DNA of 5,825 nt, taken from assembly GCA_020432595.1 (NCBI GenBank), contig JAGQGA010000373.1:1-5825 (forward strand), read 5' to 3'. Each line of letters begins with the position of its first letter. Position 1 is the stretch's first letter. The position numbers and the translations under genes were made by a program. Positions 1 to 3,513 of this stretch are shown here, in pieces. Under the pieces are notes generated by a model that saw nothing but the letters and a program-made list of their open reading frames with translations, was not told the origin of the DNA and made no database searches. This stretch comes from Anaerolineales bacterium. GTDB lineage: Bacteria; Chloroflexota; Anaerolineae; Promineifilales; Promineifilaceae.

Positions 1-396
1 CACATCATCAATAACGCCGTAGATAGCAGTGTCATAGTCAACAGCGACCATAGAGGCAGCTTCTTCTGCGGCATCGGCGCGGGCAGCAGCTTCTTCTGCG
101 GCAGCCTGTGCTGCGGCCAACTGCTCCTGCGCGGCGGCCAAAGCAGCCTGTGCTTCTTCACTTTGGGCAGCTTCCTGGGCCAATTCTTGTGCTTGCATAG
201 CAGCAGCTTCAGCCGTAGCCTTTGCTGCCTCTACATCAATACCGGCTTCAGCCGCCATTGCTTCGGCCGTTGCTTGCACATTGGCTGCTTGCGCTTCAGC
301 TTGTTGTACAGCCTGTTCCAACTCGGCCGTGTTGGCACAAGCGGCCAAGATGAGGGCGAAGATGGTGAACAAAACAATAAACTTGGGTTTCAACAT
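1..396 (-). CDS. Lipoprotein with Ala-rich coiled-coil stalk, probable ABC solute-binding protein (partial, C-terminus off the left edge)
   Basis: 132 residues are visible, with no stop before the window edge. The start ATG (396-394) has a strong ribosome site, GGAGG at 411-407 with an overlapping GGAGA. Residues 1-20 form a lipoprotein signal peptide: Lys3 and Lys5, a hydrophobic core, then the lipobox L-A-A-C with the lipidated Cys at 20. Residues about 24-116 are about 46% alanine, with Glu and Gln and a single Gly, as expected for a long continuous helix or coiled coil. The sequence then changes to an ordinary mixed one (M-V-A-V-D-Y-D-T at 116-123), where a globular domain appears to begin. 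Its position directly after two sugar ABC permease genes on the same strand makes a carbohydrate solute-binding protein the best reading, but the ligand-binding domain itself is not in the window. The alternative is an accessory stalk lipoprotein of unknown role. The lipoprotein call is secure; the binding-protein call is inferred from context. Confidence 0.75.
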   Translation of the reverse strand, partial: MLKPKFIVLFTIFALILAACANTAELEQAVQQAEAQAANVQATAEAMAAEAGIDVEAAKATAEAAAMQAQELAQEAAQSEEAQAALAAAQEQLAAAQAAAEEAAARADAAEEAASMVAVDYDTAIYGVIDDV

Positions 397-403
397 TTTT
401 TAT

Positions 404-411
404 TCTCCTCC
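404..411 (-). promoter_or_regulatory. Ribosome binding site of the stalk lipoprotein gene
   Basis: The minus strand reads GGAGGAGA about 7-10 nt before the ATG at 396. It fixes the start just ahead of the signal peptide. Confidence 0.8.
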
Positions 412-465
412 AGAGAATGGTAAATTTGCATAGACGGACAACCCGTCACTGCTCACTAAAGATGA

Positions 466-495
466 ATTGTACAAAAAACAAGGGTTAAGCAACAA
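466..495 (-). promoter_or_regulatory. Candidate sigma-70 promoter for the lipoprotein gene
   Basis: On the minus strand there is a -35-like TTGTTG (495-490), an 18-bp spacer and a -10 TACAAT (471-466). Transcription would begin near 459, leaving a leader of about 62 nt before the ATG at 396. It lies in the 137-bp gap after the permease gene (397-533), so the binding protein could be expressed independently of, or more strongly than, the permeases. The match is moderate and was found by eye only. Confidence 0.4.
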
Positions 496-533
496 CTTTG
501 CTCACTAGTATAAGTAAGCATCACCTCCTTAAC

Positions 534-1634
534 TTACCCTTTTAACCCGCTTGTATTGATTCCCTCGACAAAAGATCGTTGCGTAAAAGCATAAAGAATC
601 AAAAGCGGTAAGGTTGTAATCATTGAACCCGCCATTCGCAAATGGGCAAAATTGCCTTCTTCGCGAATGAACGACTGCAAGCCGTATGATATAGGACGCC
701 AAGTATCGCCACTGGTCACAAGAATGGGCCAAGCTAAAGCGTTCCAGGCACCGATAAAGTCAAGCAAAATGACAACAAACAATGCTGACTTTGAAAGCGG
801 CACCACGACCTGGATCAAAAAACGCAAGTGGCCGGCACCATCCATCCGCGCTGCATCCCACAGTTCCATAGGAATGGTGGCAAAATGCTGCCGCAGCAGG
901 AAGATGGCAATGGGTGTTGCCATAAAAGGAATGGTGAGCGCAGGCCAGTTGTTAATCCAGCAGTTTTTGATTTCGCCACACAGCCCTAGCCCTTCGCTGC
1001 CAAAAAAGTTGCCAATTTCGTTGACCAACAAGAAATTGGGCAACTGTTGCACCATTTCTGGCACCATGATGGTGGCAAGCATAACGCCAAACATCAGATC
1101 TTTGCCGGGGAAATCCATGCGGGCAAAGGCATAGGCTGCCATTGTGCAAAAAATAATGACGCCAACGAGCGTGATGGCAACAATGCGAATGGTATTCCAA
1201 ATGTAGGTGCCCAGTTTGGCATCTTCCCACGCGGCGCAGTAGTTGGTGAAGAAGGGGATACGCAGGATTTCGCTGCGGTTCATAATGCTGGCGGCGCGTG
1301 CTTCCTCGGATCGCAGCCCGTATTGTTGTTCCGAGGCTGCTTCGGCGGAAACATCGCTAATCAGGCGGGTTTCGGTGACGGTATCCCCATTTTCGTTGAT
1401 GAAGGTGTCGGTGGTAAGCAGGATACAGGGGGTAATATCATATTGGAAATCGAGTTTACGCGGCCACCACAGCCCGGCGTTGGCCTCGCTCAATGTCATG
1501 ATGGAGGTGCTGAACATGTAATAGAGCGGCAAAATGGAAATGAACGCATAGCCGATGAGGGCGACATACATGAGGATCCGGGTAATGTCAATACGGCTCT
1601 GGCTTTTTTCGTGTTTAACAGATTGGTTAGCCAT
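534..1634 (-). CDS. MalG-like carbohydrate ABC transporter permease (CUT1 type, second membrane subunit)
   Basis: This 366-residue inner-membrane subunit of a sugar importer should pair with the upstream MalF-like protein. TM1 is at about 19-41 (the conserved I-L-P-L-Y-Y-M-F-S-T-S entry). Further helices lie at about 143-170, 176-203, 228-247, 283-305 and 333-351. The cytoplasmic EAA loop that docks the ATPase is clear at 256-281, with E257, D260-A-A262, M-D-G266-A and V-P279-L-S. The family is usually about 280-300 residues. The excess is a roughly 60-residue hydrophilic stretch (about 63-127) between TM1 and TM2, on the outer face. The ATG at 1634 was chosen because GGAGAG stands 6 nt upstream and it gives an 8-bp overlap with the previous stop. 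An in-frame TTG at 1655 would add 7 residues but has no ribosome site. The overlap implies translational coupling. Substrate unknown. Confidence 0.93.
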   Translation of the reverse strand: MANQSVKHEKSQSRIDITRILMYVALIGYAFISILPLYYMFSTSIMTLSEANAGLWWPRKLDFQYDITPCILLTTDTFINENGDTVTETRLISDVSAEAASEQQYGLRSEEARAASIMNRSEILRIPFFTNYCAAWEDAKLGTYIWNTIRIVAITLVGVIIFCTMAAYAFARMDFPGKDLMFGVMLATIMVPEMVQQLPNFLLVNEIGNFFGSEGLGLCGEIKNCWINNWPALTIPFMATPIAIFLLRQHFATIPMELWDAARMDGAGHLRFLIQVVVPLSKSALFVVILLDFIGAWNALAWPILVTSGDTWRPISYGLQSFIREEGNFAHLRMAGSMITTLPLLILYAFTQRSFVEGINTSGLKG

Positions 1635-3288
1635 AGAACACTCTCCGTTCGGCAATGCGATTTTGAATAATGGTCAGGGTGAGCATGACGGCAAAGAGAA
1701 CCATTGCCATGGAAGCGGCGTAGCCAAAGCGAGCACCGCGCTGGAAAGTTTCAAAAAAGTAGATGCTGGCGGTATCAACGGTTCCCAAGGCGGCACTGTC
1801 GCGCATGACCCAAATGGTGTTAAATGCTTTGAAGGTACCCAGAACAGAGATAACCGATAGGAAAAAGGTGGTGGGGGAAAGCAGCGGTAGCGTGACGTGG
1901 CGGAAGAGATGCCAGCGATTGGCTCCGTCAATTTCAGCTGCTTCATAAAGTGAGCGCGGGATGCCGCCTAGCCCGGCGAGAAAGATGACGGTGTCATAGC
2001 CAACGAAACGCCAAATGCTGAAGATGATGACGACAAAGAGGGCGAGGCTGGGGCCGAATTCCCAGTTGGCGGCGGATTCAAAGCCAAAGGCTTGCCCAAG
2101 GGTGGCGATGACGGAGCCTGGCTCTTTGAGCCAACGTAGCTGTGCATCAGGGTTGAGGGTGATGAACTGCATGAATTTGTTGGCGAGGCTGGTTTCGCGT
2201 AGGCTAAAGAGGACTTGGAAAACGGCCGCTCCGGCGACGGTGGGGGCGATGTAGGGGACAAAGAAGATGACGCGGAAAAGGCCACGCCCTTTCAAGTCTT
2301 GGAAGAGCAGGTAGGCGAGTACGAGGGCGATGGCTAACTGGATGGGCACGGCACCCACGGAGTAGAAGACAGTGACGGCGAAGGAGAGATAAAAGTTGGG
2401 GTCGGCGCCTGCGGTGGCAATGGGCCAAATGGAGATGAGGTAGATACCGGCACCAATAAAGATGGCAGCGGCTAGAACGCCACCGACCAACTTTTTGGTG
2501 TCAAACTGCCGCATGGCCCAATTCCAAATGAAGTAAGCTACGACTAAGGCAATTAGCCCGGTGACGACGACGCGGATTTTGATGAGGGCCACAGTCAAGC
2601 CGGGGCTGTTGAAGAGGGTGGTAAGAGCGAAATAGGCGAGAAAGAGGGCTCCGCCAATGGTAAGAACGGCCGTTATTCCCGGCTGTAAAAAGTTGGGGAT
2701 GATCGCAAACGGACTTCTCCCAGTGGCACGCCGCTGCCACTGGCTAATTTGCCTGGATGCTGCCCACCCAACCGCCAGTGCCACAATCCCTAGCGGAACG
2801 CTGCCCAGAATCCGAGCCTCACCGGCTGCAATGGCTTGCTCCTGTGTAAAAAAAGTAATAAAGCGAAGCAAAATAAGTGCCAGCCCGCTTGTGACAATGG
2901 CACCTGGCACCAGATTAAGGAGGGGGAAGGAGATCGGGATTTCTAACTCCTTGGCCTCGCGTAAGGTGCGAACGATAGTGGTAATACCTACTGCCAAAAG
3001 TGCCACAATGATGAGGCCAAAAAAGACATAGGCTACGTCCCCCATGGCATCAATATAATTTTTTAGCCCAAGATAGCCATTTTGACGGATACGCCAGCGG
3101 TAAAGGCTAACATACGAGGCATAGAAAATGGGGAAAATACCAAATGTAAAAATGAGGATAGCAGCCGGGGCAAGAAAAAGATAAGCGGTCAGATTTTCGC
3201 GGAGTAAGCGGCCGCGCCGACCAGAGAAAAATCCAGCTCTTGCTCGGCCAACGGCCGTTTCTTGGCCGCCCAGGGTGTCAGTTGCCAT
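1627..3288 (-). CDS. MalF-like carbohydrate ABC transporter permease with extra membrane helices (CUT1 type, first membrane subunit)
   Basis: This 553-residue membrane subunit is much longer than the roughly 300 residues usual for the family. TM1 (about 33-63, with L-A-P-A and the P-I-F-Y-A-S-Y-V-S-L-Y signature) is followed by the typical Y-L-G-L-K-N-Y. About 210 residues (about 85-298) are then inserted, with six strongly hydrophobic segments at about 85-106, 119-147, 160-178, 205-226, 234-256 and 267-290. The standard core resumes at 299 (R-G-L-F-R-V-I-F-F-V-P-Y at 335-346). The EAA loop is at 447-473, with E449-A-A, I-D-G455-A-N and L-P468-L-L-S. An even number of added helices keeps the normal topology. 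The ATG at 3288 is preceded by GGAGG (3298-3294) with a 5-nt gap; upstream in-frame starts lack this. It is first in the leftward operon and overlaps the MalG-like gene by 8 bp. No ATPase gene is in view; it may lie elsewhere or be shared. Substrate unknown. Confidence 0.92.
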   Translation of the reverse strand: MATDTLGGQETAVGRARAGFFSGRRGRLLRENLTAYLFLAPAAILIFTFGIFPIFYASYVSLYRWRIRQNGYLGLKNYIDAMGDVAYVFFGLIIVALLAVGITTIVRTLREAKELEIPISFPLLNLVPGAIVTSGLALILLRFITFFTQEQAIAAGEARILGSVPLGIVALAVGWAASRQISQWQRRATGRSPFAIIPNFLQPGITAVLTIGGALFLAYFALTTLFNSPGLTVALIKIRVVVTGLIALVVAYFIWNWAMRQFDTKKLVGGVLAAAIFIGAGIYLISIWPIATAGADPNFYLSFAVTVFYSVGAVPIQLAIALVLAYLLFQDLKGRGLFRVIFFVPYIAPTVAGAAVFQVLFSLRETSLANKFMQFITLNPDAQLRWLKEPGSVIATLGQAFGFESAANWEFGPSLALFVVIIFSIWRFVGYDTVIFLAGLGGIPRSLYEAAEIDGANRWHLFRHVTLPLLSPTTFFLSVISVLGTFKAFNTIWVMRDSAALGTVDTASIYFFETFQRGARFGYAASMAMVLFAVMLTLTIIQNRIAERRVFYG

Positions 3289-3293
3289 GCATT

Positions 3294-3298
3294 CCTCC
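3294..3298 (-). promoter_or_regulatory. Ribosome binding site deciding the MalF-like start
   Basis: The minus strand reads GGAGG (inside GAGGAGGA), 5 nt before the ATG at 3288. This supports a 553-residue product over a longer frame reaching back to 3357. Confidence 0.8.
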
Positions 3299-3340
3299 TC
3301 TTTATTAGTTGTGATACAGGCAAACTCTCTTCCAAACTTA

Positions 3341-3360
3341 CCGTTGCATAATGTCAACGG
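3341..3360. promoter_or_regulatory. Candidate operator: 20-bp inverted repeat at the start of the permease transcript
   Basis: Perfect 6-bp arms CCGTTG and CAACGG are separated by 8 bp. The repeat lies directly downstream of the leftward -10 (3374-3369), starting about 2 nt from the predicted transcription start. This is where a LacI-, GntR- or TetR-type sugar repressor commonly binds. No regulator gene is visible in the window. The symmetry is seen; its role is inferred. Confidence 0.45.
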
Positions 3361-3368
3361 ACAATGCC

Positions 3369-3396
3369 ATTATAGCACGGCAAAGTTGGGTGACAA
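3369..3396 (-). promoter_or_regulatory. Promoter of the ABC transporter operon (extended -10)
   Basis: On the minus strand, -35 TTGTCA (3396-3391, one mismatch from TTGACA), a 16-bp spacer, and a perfect -10 TATAAT (3374-3369) preceded by TGC make an extended -10 (TGnTATAAT). The predicted start is near 3362, giving a leader of about 74 nt to the ATG at 3288. This is a strong match to the housekeeping consensus. Confidence 0.7.
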
Positions 3397-3426
3397 ATGG
3401 CCTGTGCCCCAATCGCCGATTTTTGA

Positions 3427-3470
3427 TTAACAGCAAGCTAACGTTTGGTAAAGGTTTGGTTAAGCGCAGA
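3427..3470 (+). promoter_or_regulatory. Four 11-bp phased repeats upstream of the nuclease promoter (candidate activator site)
   Basis: Four consecutive 11-bp units begin TTAACA (3427), CTAACG (3438), TAAAGG (3449) and TTAAGC (3460), with AA fixed at unit positions 3-4. The central pair can also be read as a near-perfect direct repeat, GTTTGGTAAAG then GTTTGGTTAAG (3443-3464, 10 of 11 identical). The array ends 5 bp before the -10 hexamer, in place of a recognisable -35. Spacing of one helical turn is typical of OmpR/PhoB-family response regulators, notably PhoP TTAACA-type boxes. The repeat is seen; the regulator is inferred. Confidence 0.5.
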
Positions 3471-3472
3471 AG

Positions 3473-3481
3473 TGGTATAAT
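3473..3481 (+). promoter_or_regulatory. Extended -10 promoter of the nuclease gene
   Basis: The plus strand reads TGGTATAAT, a perfect TGn extended -10 with TATAAT at 3476-3481. No acceptable -35 stands at 16-18 bp; the phased repeats occupy that place, as in activator-dependent promoters. The predicted start is near 3488, with a leader of about 26 nt to the ATG at 3514. Confidence 0.65.
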
Positions 3482-3513
3482 CGGGAACAGAAACGTGACA
3501 AACTTTGGAACTT

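Larger units (their letters stand above)
397..533. other. Intergenic spacer between the MalG-like gene and the lipoprotein gene
   Basis: The 137-bp spacer holds, in minus-strand order, an orphan AAGGAGGTGAT (530-520), a 9-bp direct repeat TAGTGAGCA (507-499 and 458-450) flanking the candidate promoter, a weak 5-bp hairpin (447-433), and the ribosome site. No T-run terminator follows the permease stop, so read-through into the lipoprotein gene is possible. Confidence 0.6.

Noticed and set aside
163..423. 86-residue plus-strand open frame at the left end
   Set aside because: It is antisense to the Ala-rich lipoprotein and rich in Cys/Ser/Leu, as expected from reverse reading of GCN/GAA repeats.
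433..447. Small hairpin GACGG/CCGTC with a 5-nt loop as a terminator
   Set aside because: It has only 5 bp of stem and no T-run on either side, and it lies in the predicted leader of the lipoprotein gene, so termination is not supported.
520..530. Plus-strand ATCACCTCCTT as the 3' end of a 16S rRNA gene
   Set aside because: Nothing upstream on the plus strand resembles rRNA, only the spacer and the lipoprotein gene. The match is the complement of a Shine-Dalgarno sequence on the minus strand.
1627..1655. TTG start at 1655 for the MalG-like gene
   Set aside because: It has no ribosome site. The ATG at 1634 has GGAGAG at good spacing and gives an 8-bp overlap with the upstream gene.
1047..1670. 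207-residue plus-strand open frame
   Set aside because: It lies opposite the MalG-like permease. Its composition is low-complexity Gly/Asn/His with no ribosome site or recognisable domain.
3289..3357. Longer N-terminus for the MalF-like gene (start at 3357)
   Set aside because: The added residues are not membrane-like, would overlap the inverted repeat at the transcript start, and lack the GGAGG site that precedes ATG 3288.
3445..3461. TTGGTA or TTGGTT as the -35 of the nuclease promoter
   Set aside because: Their spacers to TATAAT are 25 and 14 bp, outside the usual 16-18. They are better explained as parts of the 11-bp repeats.
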